Source: Nocardia inohanensis NBRC 100128
GTDB lineage: Bacteria > Actinomycetota > Actinomycetes > Mycobacteriales > Mycobacteriaceae
Direction: 5' to 3'
NCBI RefSeq assembly: GCF_001612945.1
Contig: NZ_BDBK01000010.1
Span: 372,001 to 436,000, forward strand
Length of the DNA: 64,000 nt
Shown: positions 44,185-52,836 of the stretch, in pieces
Numbering within the stretch: position 1 is the stretch's first letter
Layout: the number at the start of each line of letters is the position of its first letter
Made by a program: the position numbers and the translations under genes
The notes under the pieces: generated by a model
The model's input: the letters and a program-made list of their open reading frames with translations, nothing else
The model's database searches: none
What the model was told of the DNA's origin: nothing

Positions 44185-44598
44185 CTACCAAGCCATATTG
44201 GCGTAGCTGACCAGGGTGCTCTCGCTCTCCTGCGACAGCTTCCAGGTGCCGCCGATGTTCTTCCAGGTCACCGGGATCGGGAAGGTGTAGTCGCCGAGAC
44301 GGCTGTTCAGGGTGGCCGAGAGGGTGTCGCCGTCGACGGTGATCGGGCCGGAGACATCCCAGCTGTAGCCCGGGATGCGGCTGATGACCTGACCGACACC
44401 GGCGATGTTGCTGCCGTTGCCGGACTCCAGCTCGGCGCTCGAGCCGTTCAGCGCGGCCTGGAGCTTGCCCTGGAGTTCACCGGCGGACGGGGTCGCGGGG
44501 GCGGCGACGGCGGCCGGGGCGGTGGCGACGATGGCGGCGGTGGCCGGCATCAGCAGGGCAGCGGCGGCAGCCGACGCGGCAACGAGCGAGCGAAGCAT
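44185..44598 (-). CDS. secreted MTB12/CFP-2-like low-molecular-weight antigen
   Basis: A 137-aa exported protein. Signal peptide ends AAVAAPATPS. The mature part LQGKLQAALNGSSAELESGN, VSGPITVDGDTLSATLNS and TWKNIGGTWKLSQES matches the pattern of mycobacterial MTB12 (Rv2376c, CFP-2), a NTF2-like fold secreted antigen of unknown function. AGGAG lies 10 nt before the ATG and an IdeR-like iron box lies just upstream, suggesting iron-controlled expression. Confidence 0.82.
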   Translation of the reverse strand: MLRSLVAASAAAAALLMPATAAIVATAPAAVAAPATPSAGELQGKLQAALNGSSAELESGNGSNIAGVGQVISRIPGYSWDVSGPITVDGDTLSATLNSRLGDYTFPIPVTWKNIGGTWKLSQESESTLVSYANMAW

Positions 44599-44614
44599 GA
44601 GAGGGTCTCCTTAG

Positions 44615-44633
44615 ATAGGTTAGCCTAAGCATA
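44615..44633 (-). promoter_or_regulatory. IdeR/DtxR-like iron box
   Basis: The 19-bp site contains the core AGGTTAGCCTAA and matches the DtxR/IdeR consensus TTAGGTTAGSCTAACCTAA at 15 of 19 positions (my count by eye). It ends 17 nt upstream of the antigen start, within the expected promoter/leader, where iron-loaded IdeR would repress. Confidence 0.65.
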
Positions 44634-44702
44634 AGGGGAAGCCCCGTGTGCTTGGCAAGCCGATCAAGGCATGCGGGAGTGTGATTCGAGCCCCGGCGCG
44701 GC

Positions 44703-45413
44703 TCAGGCCGGGAGCGGAGCCTGGACGATGGTCAGGATCGAGCGTTTGCGCAGGGTGAACCCGAGCGTCTCATAAAGGCTGATGGCGTTGGTGTTTCGCG
44801 CGAGGGCATGCAGGAACGGGGTTTCGCCGCGCTCCCGGATGCCCGCGCCGACCGCGCGGATCAGCCGCGAGGCGAGGCCGCGGCCGCGGAATTCGGCGTC
44901 GGTGCAGACGGCGCTGATCTCGGTCCAGCCCGGCGGATGCAACCGCTCCCCCGCCATCGCCACCAGCCGGCCGTTCACGCGGTAGCCGAGATAGGTTCCC
45001 ATTTCGATGGTCCGGGGCGCGTACGGTCCGGGCTCGGTGCGGGCGATCAGCTCCAGGATCTCGGGCACGTTCGCGGCGCTCAGCACCTCGAGCTCCGGAT
45101 CCGCGGCGACTTGCAGTGCGCTGCCGTCCATTTGGACCGAGTCGAATTCGTCGAGCACGGTCCAGCCCGCGGGCGGCACATGCCCCGCGCCGCGCAGGCC
45201 GGTGGCGCCGCCCGGTCCGAGCAGCGCGCCCAGATCGGCCCAATCCTGTTCGTCCAGGACCGGCGGATGACCCACGAACCGCGCGACCTCCGGGTCGTAG
45301 CGACCGATCCGGCCGGACCAGTCCGCGAATCGCCGGTGCGCGCCGAGCAAGGAAGTGCGGACCGGATCGTCGAGCGGATGCAGCGAGACATCGATGGTCG
45401 ATTCAGTGGTCAC
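44703..45413 (-). CDS. GNAT family N-acetyltransferase
   Basis: A 236-aa protein with the GNAT fold in its second half: YRVNGRLVAMAGERLHPPGW, acetyl-CoA loop CTDAEFRGRGLASRLI (RGRGLA), and FLHALARNTNAISLYETLGF at the end, the FR47-like signature. The first half is a less conserved substrate domain (VGHPPVLDEQDWADL). GTG start at 45413. Substrate unknown. Confidence 0.87.
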   Translation of the reverse strand: MTTESTIDVSLHPLDDPVRTSLLGAHRRFADWSGRIGRYDPEVARFVGHPPVLDEQDWADLGALLGPGGATGLRGAGHVPPAGWTVLDEFDSVQMDGSALQVAADPELEVLSAANVPEILELIARTEPGPYAPRTIEMGTYLGYRVNGRLVAMAGERLHPPGWTEISAVCTDAEFRGRGLASRLIRAVGAGIRERGETPFLHALARNTNAISLYETLGFTLRKRSILTIVQAPLPA

Positions 45414-45486
45414 GCCAGCACGTTAGCGAGCGGCGGTAGTCGCGGACACCGGTTGTGATCACCGCGATTCATGGCACGATCGATCG

Positions 45487-47151
45487 ATGACCGCGGATTA
45501 CTACGATCTCGGCACCTACGCGCGACCCGTCACCACCGCTTCGGATACCGCGCGCCTGTGGTTCGACCGGGGCCTGATTTGGAGTTACGCCTTCAATCAC
45601 GAAGAGGCCGTGCGGTGTTTCCGGCAGGCGGTGGCGGCCGATCCGGGGTTCGCGATGGCCTACTGGGGCGTGGCGTACGCGCTGGGGCCGAACTACAACA
45701 AGCCGTGGGAGTTCTTCGACGCGATCGAACTGGCGGATACGGTCGCGGACACGCACGAGGCGGTGCGAAAGGCCGTGGGGCTGGCCGATTCCGCGACTCC
45801 GGTCGAGCGGGCGCTCATTCAGGCGCTGGCCGCCCGGTATCCGCGTGCTACGCCCGAGGCGGACGGGTCGCTGTGGAATCTGTCCTATGCCGAGGCGATG
45901 CGGCTGGTGTACAAGCGGTTTCCCGATGATCTGGATGTGGCGGCGCTGTGCGCCGAGGCGCTGATGAACCTGACGCCGTGGGCACTGTGGGATCAGCGCA
46001 GCGGGGAACCGGCCGCGGGCGCGCACACGCTCGAAGCCAAGGCGATCCTCGACCAGGCGCTGAAAACCGAAGCGGGACGGGCGCATCCGGGGCTGCTGCA
46101 CCTCTACATCCATCTGATGGAGATGTCGGGAACGCCGGAATCCGCACTGGCCGTGGCGGATCGGTTGCGCGGACTGGTACCCGATGCCGGTCATCTGGCG
46201 CATATGCCGTCGCATCTGGATGTGCTGTGCGGCGACTATCGCGGTGTGGTGGCGGCGAATTCGGCCGCCATCGCCGCGGACGAGAAGTTCGTGCGGCGGG
46301 CGGGCGGGATCAACTTCTATACGCTCTACCGGGCGCACAACTATCACTTCAAGATCTACGGTGCGATGTTCCTCGGGCAATCGGCCACCGCACTGGAAAC
46401 CGTTGCACGGCTGGAGCAGTCGATTCCGGAGGAGCTGCTGCGGGTGCAGTCCCCGCCGATGGCGGATTGGCTGGAGAGCTTCCTGTCCATGCGGGTGCAC
46501 GCGTTCATCCGCTTCGGGAAGTGGGCGGAGATCATCGAACTGCCGCTGCCGGCGGACCCGGAGCTCTACTGCGTGACGACGGCGATGCTGCACTACGCCA
46601 AGGGCGTCGCGTATTCGGCGACCGGACGCGTAGCCGAGGCGGAGGCGGAGCAGCTGCGATTCCACGCCGCGGTGGCGGCGGTGCCGGAGTCCCGGACGCT
46701 GTTCAACAACACCTGCCGCGATATCCTCGCCATCGCCGCCGCCATGCTGGACGGGGAGCTGCTGTATCGGAAGGGCGAGTACGACAGGGCTTTCGACGCG
46801 CTGCGCCGGTCCATCGAACTCGATGACAACCTGCCCTACGACGAGCCGTGGGGCTGGATGCAACCGACCCGGCACGCCTACGGGGCGCTACTGCTGGAGC
46901 AAGGGCGGGTCGCCGAGGCCGAAGCCGTCTACCGCGCCGATCTGGGGCTGGACCACACCCTGCCGCGGGCCGCACAGCATCCGGGGAACGTCTGGAGCCT
47001 GCACGGCTATCACGAATGCCTGGTGCGGCTCGGGAAGACCGAGGCCGCCGAGATCATCGCGCAGCAGCTGAAACTCGCTGCCGCCGTGGCGGACGTGCCG
47101 ATCGAGGCGTCGTGCTATTGCCGTCTGGAGCCGGATCACTGCTGCCATTGA
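45487..47151 (+). CDS. tetratricopeptide repeat protein with Cys-rich C-terminus
   Basis: A 554-aa soluble protein with TPR-like helical pairs: WSYAFNHEEAVRCFRQAVAA and DPGFAMAYWGVAYALGPNYN near the start, RVAEAEAEQL and EYDRAFDALRRSIELD later. TPRs bind partner proteins. The end is ASCYCRLEPDHCCH, five Cys/His residues in ten, a possible metal site that I recall from homologues as shorter CxC tails. The last 98 bp overlap the convergent GT87 gene. Confidence 0.84.
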   Translation: MTADYYDLGTYARPVTTASDTARLWFDRGLIWSYAFNHEEAVRCFRQAVAADPGFAMAYWGVAYALGPNYNKPWEFFDAIELADTVADTHEAVRKAVGLADSATPVERALIQALAARYPRATPEADGSLWNLSYAEAMRLVYKRFPDDLDVAALCAEALMNLTPWALWDQRSGEPAAGAHTLEAKAILDQALKTEAGRAHPGLLHLYIHLMEMSGTPESALAVADRLRGLVPDAGHLAHMPSHLDVLCGDYRGVVAANSAAIAADEKFVRRAGGINFYTLYRAHNYHFKIYGAMFLGQSATALETVARLEQSIPEELLRVQSPPMADWLESFLSMRVHAFIRFGKWAEIIELPLPADPELYCVTTAMLHYAKGVAYSATGRVAEAEAEQLRFHAAVAAVPESRTLFNNTCRDILAIAAAMLDGELLYRKGEYDRAFDALRRSIELDDNLPYDEPWGWMQPTRHAYGALLLEQGRVAEAEAVYRADLGLDHTLPRAAQHPGNVWSLHGYHECLVRLGKTEAAEIIAQQLKLAAAVADVPIEASCYCRLEPDHCCH

Positions 47152-48322
47152 GCGCGATGAACAGCCCGTACACCAGTGTGGCGGCGTAGAGGAGAATGTA
47201 GGCGTTCTCCAGGATCGGTTCGGAATGCCAGGGCTTGGGCAGCAGGAAGATGCCAACGGAGGCATAGCTTTCGGTCCAGCGGTAGGCCCACGCGCCGGTA
47301 CAGACGAACAGCGCGACGGCCGCCGTCCACCAGATCGGGCGGGTCTGCGCGCGGTGCACGAGATGGACGCAGAGCGGGACGAACCACACCCAGTGGTGGC
47401 CCCAGGAGAACGGTGAGACCGCGCACGCGGTCATTCCGGCGATGGTGACGGTCAGCAGGATCTCGCCGCGCCGTCGGAGCCGGAGCGTGAGCCAAAGACT
47501 CACCAGCACAACCACTCCCGAGAGCGCGGCCCACGACCACAGGGGCGCGGCGCCATCGGTCAGGTGGGCGAGCGTGCCGCGGATCGACTGGTTGGCCGGG
47601 GCGGTGTCGTCGGCGATGCGGTCGGATTGGAAGAAGGTGGAGAGCCAGTAGCGGCGGGAATCGCCGGGCAGGATGATCCAGGCCAGCGCGACGGTGCCGA
47701 GGAAGACGCCGACCGCCGTAGCTGCCGAACGCCATTGGCGCAGTGCGAGGAATTGCACGATGAAGTATCCGGGCACGAGTTTGATGCCCGCCGACAATCC
47801 CACCCCCAGCCCGCGCCATCGGCTGCCGTCGTGGCGCGAGAAGTCCCACAGCACCAGCAGCATCAGTACGAGGTTGATCTGCCCGTAGAACAGGGTGGTG
47901 CGCACCGGTTCCATGAATACGCAGGACAGGGTGAGCAGGGCGCTGATCGCCGCGAGCCGGGGCGTCATCCGGTAGCCCAGCATGCGCCAGCACAGCAGCA
48001 CATTCGCGTACAGCACACCGAGATCGGCCAGCAGCGCGATGTGGGGCACCCAGGACGCGGGCACCCCCACCGCCGGTAGGAACGCGAGGGCCGAGAACGG
48101 TGTATAGGTGTAGAGCAACCCGCCGACGGTCGGCTCCGTGTACAGCGACTCCCCGTGCAGGATCCGCCACGAGGCTTCCCGGTAGATCAGCGCGTCCAAT
48201 CCCCCGGCCAGGATCCCGGCCTTGTCCAGCCAGGGATCGACCGTGGTGAACAACAGTGTCGACGCGAGTACGGCGCCGGCGGCGAGTACGAGCAGCGTCG
48301 ATCTCGAGCGTGCCATCTCCAT
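47054..48322 (-). CDS. GT87 family (DUF2029) polyprenol-phosphate mannosyltransferase-like protein
   Basis: A 422-aa integral membrane glycosyltransferase with about ten helices. The GT-C signature is early: GGLDALIYREASWRILHGES and LYTYTPFSALAFLP. GT87 members in actinobacteria add alpha-1,2 mannose to lipomannan/arabinomannan from polyprenol-phosphate-mannose; exact role here inferred. A basic soluble tail (STTPRSARPPRRQR) is encoded antisense to the end of the TPR gene. Start 48322 has GAGG 8 nt upstream. Confidence 0.85.
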   Translation of the reverse strand: MEMARSRSTLLVLAAGAVLASTLLFTTVDPWLDKAGILAGGLDALIYREASWRILHGESLYTEPTVGGLLYTYTPFSALAFLPAVGVPASWVPHIALLADLGVLYANVLLCWRMLGYRMTPRLAAISALLTLSCVFMEPVRTTLFYGQINLVLMLLVLWDFSRHDGSRWRGLGVGLSAGIKLVPGYFIVQFLALRQWRSAATAVGVFLGTVALAWIILPGDSRRYWLSTFFQSDRIADDTAPANQSIRGTLAHLTDGAAPLWSWAALSGVVVLVSLWLTLRLRRRGEILLTVTIAGMTACAVSPFSWGHHWVWFVPLCVHLVHRAQTRPIWWTAAVALFVCTGAWAYRWTESYASVGIFLLPKPWHSEPILENAYILLYAATLVYGLFIALNGSSDPAPDGNSTTPRSARPPRRQRVSAAAR

Positions 48323-48421
48323 CGAACGCGCCTCGACCACAAGCGATCACCCTACGGAATGATCGGCCGCGGTCATGACCCCAACTCCGGGGTGGTCGCC
48401 GTGGAGTTGCTCACCGCCGGG

Positions 48422-49999
48422 TCAGCCGAAGGGCGACCCGTCGATCTCGCAGGTGGTGCCGGCGGCGGGCAGCTGGGCGGTGAACAGGTATTCGCTTTTC
48501 ACGCGTTCGGCACAGGTGCTCGGCACGTACATGCTGCTGTGGCCCGCGCCTTCGATCACCACCACCCGGGCTTCGGCCAGCTGGGCCGCGCCGGCCTGGG
48601 CGCCCGCCAGCGGGGTCGCGGGATCGAAACGGCTGTTGAGCACCAGAATCGGCGCGGCCGTGCGGCGATTCCACGGGCCGGTATAGCGGTCGGTGTCATG
48701 GCCCTGCCAGAAGGCGCAGGCCATGGTGTCGAAGACGCCGATGCGGCCGAAGTACGGCACCCGCTGCTCTTCGGTGATCGCGGCGCGGCTGTAGGCGGCG
48801 AGGTCGGTCGGGACGGCGCTGTCGGCGCATTGGATGGTGTAGAACGCCTCGGTGCGATTGCCGGTGTAGTTCGCGGTGTCGGCGATGGGCAGGATGCCGG
48901 GCAGTTTGGTACCCGCGTCGAACAGGGCCTGCAACAGCACGGCCAGGTCCGGATAGGTGGAGGAGCGGGAAAGCTCCGCTGCCGCATTGACAATGGCAGA
49001 GTAGGTGTAGGGCTGACCGTCCAGGCGAATGGGCGCGATCCGGGCGCGCTCGGTGATCACCCGCCATTTCAAGGCCGGATCACCCTCGGAGAAGGCGCAT
49101 TTCGGTCCGGCGGCGGTGCATTGCCGCAGGAAGGCGTCGAAGGTCTGGGAGATGCCGGTGGCGACGTCCTGGCGGGCGTCCAGCGGCAGGGTTTTGCCCT
49201 GTTCCCCATGGCCGTTCGCGCTGCCCTCGAAATCCATCGAGCCGTCGAAGGCCATGGCGCGGACGCGGCCGGGGAACATATTGGCGTAGGTCGCGCCGAC
49301 CTGGGTGCCGTAGGAGATGCCGTGGTAGGTGAGCTTCGGATCGCCGACCGCGCGCCGCAGCAGATCCAGATCGCGGGCGGTATTGGCGGTCGAGGCGTGG
49401 TTCAGGATGGGGCCGGCGAGTTGGGCGCAGCGGTCGGCGAATTCCTTGTTGCGCGCATAGAACTCGGCCTCGCCGGCGGTGTCGACGGGCATGTCCGGCA
49501 TGGCGGTCAGGAAGGCCAGCTGCTCTTCGGTGTTCGGGAAGCAGCGGGTCGGGGCGCTGTTCGCGACCGAGCGCGGATCCCAGGAGACGATGTCGAATCG
49601 CGCCCGCAGTTCCTCGGAGAACAGGAACGGCCAGCGGGCTCGCTCCCGCAACCGGTCGAGGCCGGAGGCGCCGGGGCCGCCGAAATTCACGAACAGCGTG
49701 CCGATGCGATGGGCCGGATCGCTCGCGGGAAGCTTGATGACCGCGAGGTCGATCTGATCGCCGCGCGGCTGGTGATAGTCCAGCGGCACCCGCGCGGTGC
49801 CGCACTGGAAGCCGTCCGCGCAGTCGTTCCATTGCAGCGCAGGCGTTTCCGCGGCTTCGGCGAGCTGATCCAGATAGGGGTCGGCCCCGTCGGCAGCGGA
49901 GGCGGGCACCGGTGTTCCGAGCACGCCCGCGCCCAGCAGTAATGCGAAGGCGGCGATCCGGATTCGGCGAAACCTGCTGCGGCCCAATCGCAGATCCAA
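48422..49999 (-). CDS. secreted TAP-like alpha/beta hydrolase (tripeptidyl aminopeptidase type)
   Basis: A 525-aa exported hydrolase, TTG start at 49999 with GAAGG upstream. Signal peptide ends PVPASAAD. NFGGPGASG is the oxyanion region, GISYGTQVGATY the nucleophile elbow (Ser in GxSxG), and the TAP C-terminal domain holds Asp in NSRFDPATP and His in GAGHSS. Homologues include mycobacterial CaeA/Hip1-type and Streptomyces SlpD-type proteases or esterases. Eight or more Cys suggest disulfides. Confidence 0.88.
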   Translation of the reverse strand: MDLRLGRSRFRRIRIAAFALLLGAGVLGTPVPASAADGADPYLDQLAEAAETPALQWNDCADGFQCGTARVPLDYHQPRGDQIDLAVIKLPASDPAHRIGTLFVNFGGPGASGLDRLRERARWPFLFSEELRARFDIVSWDPRSVANSAPTRCFPNTEEQLAFLTAMPDMPVDTAGEAEFYARNKEFADRCAQLAGPILNHASTANTARDLDLLRRAVGDPKLTYHGISYGTQVGATYANMFPGRVRAMAFDGSMDFEGSANGHGEQGKTLPLDARQDVATGISQTFDAFLRQCTAAGPKCAFSEGDPALKWRVITERARIAPIRLDGQPYTYSAIVNAAAELSRSSTYPDLAVLLQALFDAGTKLPGILPIADTANYTGNRTEAFYTIQCADSAVPTDLAAYSRAAITEEQRVPYFGRIGVFDTMACAFWQGHDTDRYTGPWNRRTAAPILVLNSRFDPATPLAGAQAGAAQLAEARVVVIEGAGHSSMYVPSTCAERVKSEYLFTAQLPAAGTTCEIDGSPFG

Positions 50000-50209
50000 G
50001 TCGAGAACCTTCCGAACGCTAACGAACTATTTTGCCCACCCTGCCATACCGAACCCCGCATTGCGCAAGTGTCGAGGCGAATCCAACCCGGGGGCGACCG
50101 CATTCCGAACCCGCTATCGCGATGCCCGATAGGGTCATCCGGATGCCACATGCCGCAGCCCGGGGCATGCTCTCAGCCGGGATCCAGACCTGTCGCAGCC
50201 CGAACCAGC

Positions 50210-52297
50210 TCAGCCGACGGCGTCTGCCTTGTCCTGAATGTTCTGCAGCACGTTGGTATTCACGCCGCGATCCCCTAGGTCCTCGGCGAGCGTGGTCAGC
50301 TCCTGGCGCGCTAGTTCCGGATCGCCATTGCGGACATGGAGGTCGGCGCGCAAGGTCACCAGGTTGTTGTAGGACAGGTTGGCCGAGGGCGCGGTGCTGT
50401 CGCGGAGCTGCTGTAGGCCGGGTTCGGTGACGGCCAGCGCGGCGGCGGGGTCGGCTCGGTGCCGGCGCACCATGCGATCGGCGTCGGCGGTGATCTCACG
50501 GCCGAAGAAGTCGCGGCCCACGCTGCGGGCGACCGTGGTCGCCACCTTCGCGCCGAGCGGCTGGGCGGCGAACCGGTCGGCCGCCTCGGTCAGTACATCC
50601 ATGCCGGAGGCCAGGAACGGCGACATCGATCCGCCGAAGCTCAAAGCCAAACCGACTTCCCGGCTGAAGAATTCGGCGGCGAAGCGGTCCTGGTCCGGAT
50701 CGGCGGGCTGGCCGATGCGCAGCACGAGCGTGTTCGAGACGGCCTGTCCGGTAGCGCTCGAGTAGACGGCGCGCAGCTGATACTGCCCGGGCTGGTCGAA
50801 GACGAATCCACGGCGGCCGAAGGTCAGCGGCACCAGTTCGCTGTAGCGGTCGGTGCCGGGCACGCCGTCCGTCGCGGGCGCGAGTTCCCGCAGCTCGGGG
50901 AGACCGTAGAGGCACATGACCGAATCGAATTGCACGGTGCGGCCGTCGGGTTGGAGAACGAAGACGGTGGTGGTGCCGTACTTCGGATCCAGCCGGGAAT
51001 CGATCTGCTGGGGCACGCCGAGCCGGTTGCGCAACCGGAACTCGATCTCCACCGGTTCCATGAAGGAGAAGAACGGTTGCGCGCGCAGCAGCAACTCCAG
51101 CGGCTGGTCCGGTCCGGCCGCGGCGGTGCGTCCCGCCGGTGACTCCAGATGCCCGCCCGAGGCCCACGGATCGCCGCCCATGATCACCGCTGCCCGATCG
51201 CCGTGCCGCGCGTGTACGAGTTCCGGGTCGTCGAACCGGAAGCGGAAGTTCGCCCAGAACTTGTCCGCGCCGTTGAGCTGGTCGTATTTCCAGTCGTAGT
51301 TCATCCAGGACAGGGCGTTCGGGCGCGATTTGTCCCACGAGTGCAGGAAGTTGAAGGCATGGCCGGCCTCGTGCACCCAGGTGTAGAGGAACTGCCGCAT
51401 GGCCTGCGCCTGCGCCTGGTTCTGCGGGACGTTCACCAGATCGTCGAACCAGCTGTGCTTGCGGAAGACCGCGAATCCCTGCCGGTCCGGTGCGCGGCCG
51501 GCACCGCCGAAACCCGAGGCGGCATCGAACATGACGCCGCCGACGCCCGGCGAGTCGAAGGTTCCCGCTTGCAGTCCCCACAGGTTCCAGGACGGCCAGG
51601 CGCTGTGGAAACGGCTGAAGGCGGTCTCCATGGCATCGTGCAGTTCGGCGGGGCTCCAGCGCGCGAAACCGGCTGCGCTGTCGTCGATTACGGAGCGGTC
51701 GGGGTTGATGGTCACCCCGATACCGGCCTCCCGGTATGCGCTCTCGATGGTGAGCGTGCGGCGGCTGATATCCACCGGCCGGGTGGGGTGGCTGTACGTG
51801 TCGTAGGACGGCACATGGGGATCCACGTTCACCGAGGCGGCGTAATCGAGTTCGAGCAGCACCTCGCGGAAGTCGTCCGACCGGTAGTCGCAGACATAGG
51901 TGACCGAAGCCGTTCCGCCCGTGATGAATTCGACCGTGGCGGGGCCGACGACGCCACTCGTCCACGGCACGGTGATCCGCACCTCGGTGGCCGGGTTGGA
52001 CGACCGGTGCCAGTAGCGGACCGTTCCGGTGATGACCGCCTTGTCCTCGGCCCAGCTGACCACGGGCGCGTCGACGATCCAGGACTCCAGATAATTCGAG
52101 GTGCCGGGCGAACCCGCCGCCTGCTGGAAGAGGTCACCGCTGACCCGGTTCAGCACCGGCGAATCGGCCGAATACCGCACATCGACATCGATCCGCAGTT
52201 CGAGCCGGCTGGCCGGGGCCGCCACCGCGGCGCCTTCGTACCGCCCGCTGACCGGCCCGTGCACCGCGGCAGCGGAAGGATTGCCACCTTCGGTCAT
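50210..52297 (-). CDS. large intracellular metzincin-like metalloprotease candidate
   Basis: A 695-aa protein without signal peptide or membrane helix. Residues 1-165 look beta-rich. A zincin motif HEAGHAFNFLH (H309, E310, H313, H319) matches the metzincin spacing HExxHxxGxxH, but Asn replaces Gly, and SWMNY at 330-334 fits the Met-turn. Residues 400-560 look like beta domains, and 580-695 are helical with TPR-like features (LVTLRADLHVRNGDPELARQ). No family name is known to me. A prodomain is not evident. It acts in the cytosol or leaves by a non-Sec route. Confidence 0.7.
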   Translation of the reverse strand: MTEGGNPSAAAVHGPVSGRYEGAAVAAPASRLELRIDVDVRYSADSPVLNRVSGDLFQQAAGSPGTSNYLESWIVDAPVVSWAEDKAVITGTVRYWHRSSNPATEVRITVPWTSGVVGPATVEFITGGTASVTYVCDYRSDDFREVLLELDYAASVNVDPHVPSYDTYSHPTRPVDISRRTLTIESAYREAGIGVTINPDRSVIDDSAAGFARWSPAELHDAMETAFSRFHSAWPSWNLWGLQAGTFDSPGVGGVMFDAASGFGGAGRAPDRQGFAVFRKHSWFDDLVNVPQNQAQAQAMRQFLYTWVHEAGHAFNFLHSWDKSRPNALSWMNYDWKYDQLNGADKFWANFRFRFDDPELVHARHGDRAAVIMGGDPWASGGHLESPAGRTAAAGPDQPLELLLRAQPFFSFMEPVEIEFRLRNRLGVPQQIDSRLDPKYGTTTVFVLQPDGRTVQFDSVMCLYGLPELRELAPATDGVPGTDRYSELVPLTFGRRGFVFDQPGQYQLRAVYSSATGQAVSNTLVLRIGQPADPDQDRFAAEFFSREVGLALSFGGSMSPFLASGMDVLTEAADRFAAQPLGAKVATTVARSVGRDFFGREITADADRMVRRHRADPAAALAVTEPGLQQLRDSTAPSANLSYNNLVTLRADLHVRNGDPELARQELTTLAEDLGDRGVNTNVLQNIQDKADAVG

Positions 52298-52408
52298 GAT
52301 TCCCCCTGTCCCGTGAACCGCCTCATCGGTGCGTCGAAAGCGCCTGCACCGTCCATGATTTCACCGCGGAGCAGCCGCCACACCGAAAATCGCTGACCGT
52401 TTCCCGGA

Positions 52409-52759
52409 TCACGCTTTGTCGTCGAGCGTCACTCGCACCGTGACCTGCCGCTTACCGCGGTGCGCGACCGCGAACCCGGTCCGCTCGACCCCGTTCAGGT
52501 GCAGCGAGATCGGCGCACCCTCACCCAGGAAGTTCCGCCACCAGGTCTTCTTGTCCGCCATCGCCACCCCGATGTAGACCTTTTTCCGCCACCGCAAGTA
52601 GTTCACCGGCGTGGAAATGGTCTTGCCCGAGCGACGCCCCACATAGGTGATGACGACGAAACCGCGCCCCAGCAGCCAGCCTATGCCCGGCAGTGCCAGT
52701 AGCCTGGCCATCTTGGCGTTGCCGCCATCCATCTGCGCCGCAAGATCTTTCAGCCCCAT
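52409..52759 (-). CDS. small deazaflavin-nitroreductase-like (F420/FMN split-barrel) protein
   Basis: A 116-aa protein from ATG 52759 with GGAGGG 5 nt upstream. The sequence VVITYVGRRSGKTISTPVNY resembles the split-barrel Ddn-type family of mycobacterial nitroreductase/quinone reductase proteins that use F420. It is shorter than Ddn (about 150 aa) at both ends. Cofactor not certain. It follows the FAD monooxygenase gene by about 80 nt. Confidence 0.72.
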   Translation of the reverse strand: MGLKDLAAQMDGGNAKMARLLALPGIGWLLGRGFVVITYVGRRSGKTISTPVNYLRWRKKVYIGVAMADKKTWWRNFLGEGAPISLHLNGVERTGFAVAHRGKRQVTVRVTLDDKA

Positions 52760-52836
52760 GAGTGCCCTCCTGTGCACGACAGTAACAGCCCGGATGATCT
52801 TCGCCGGTCAAGACAGTGCGTGCGGGCGGCCGCCCG

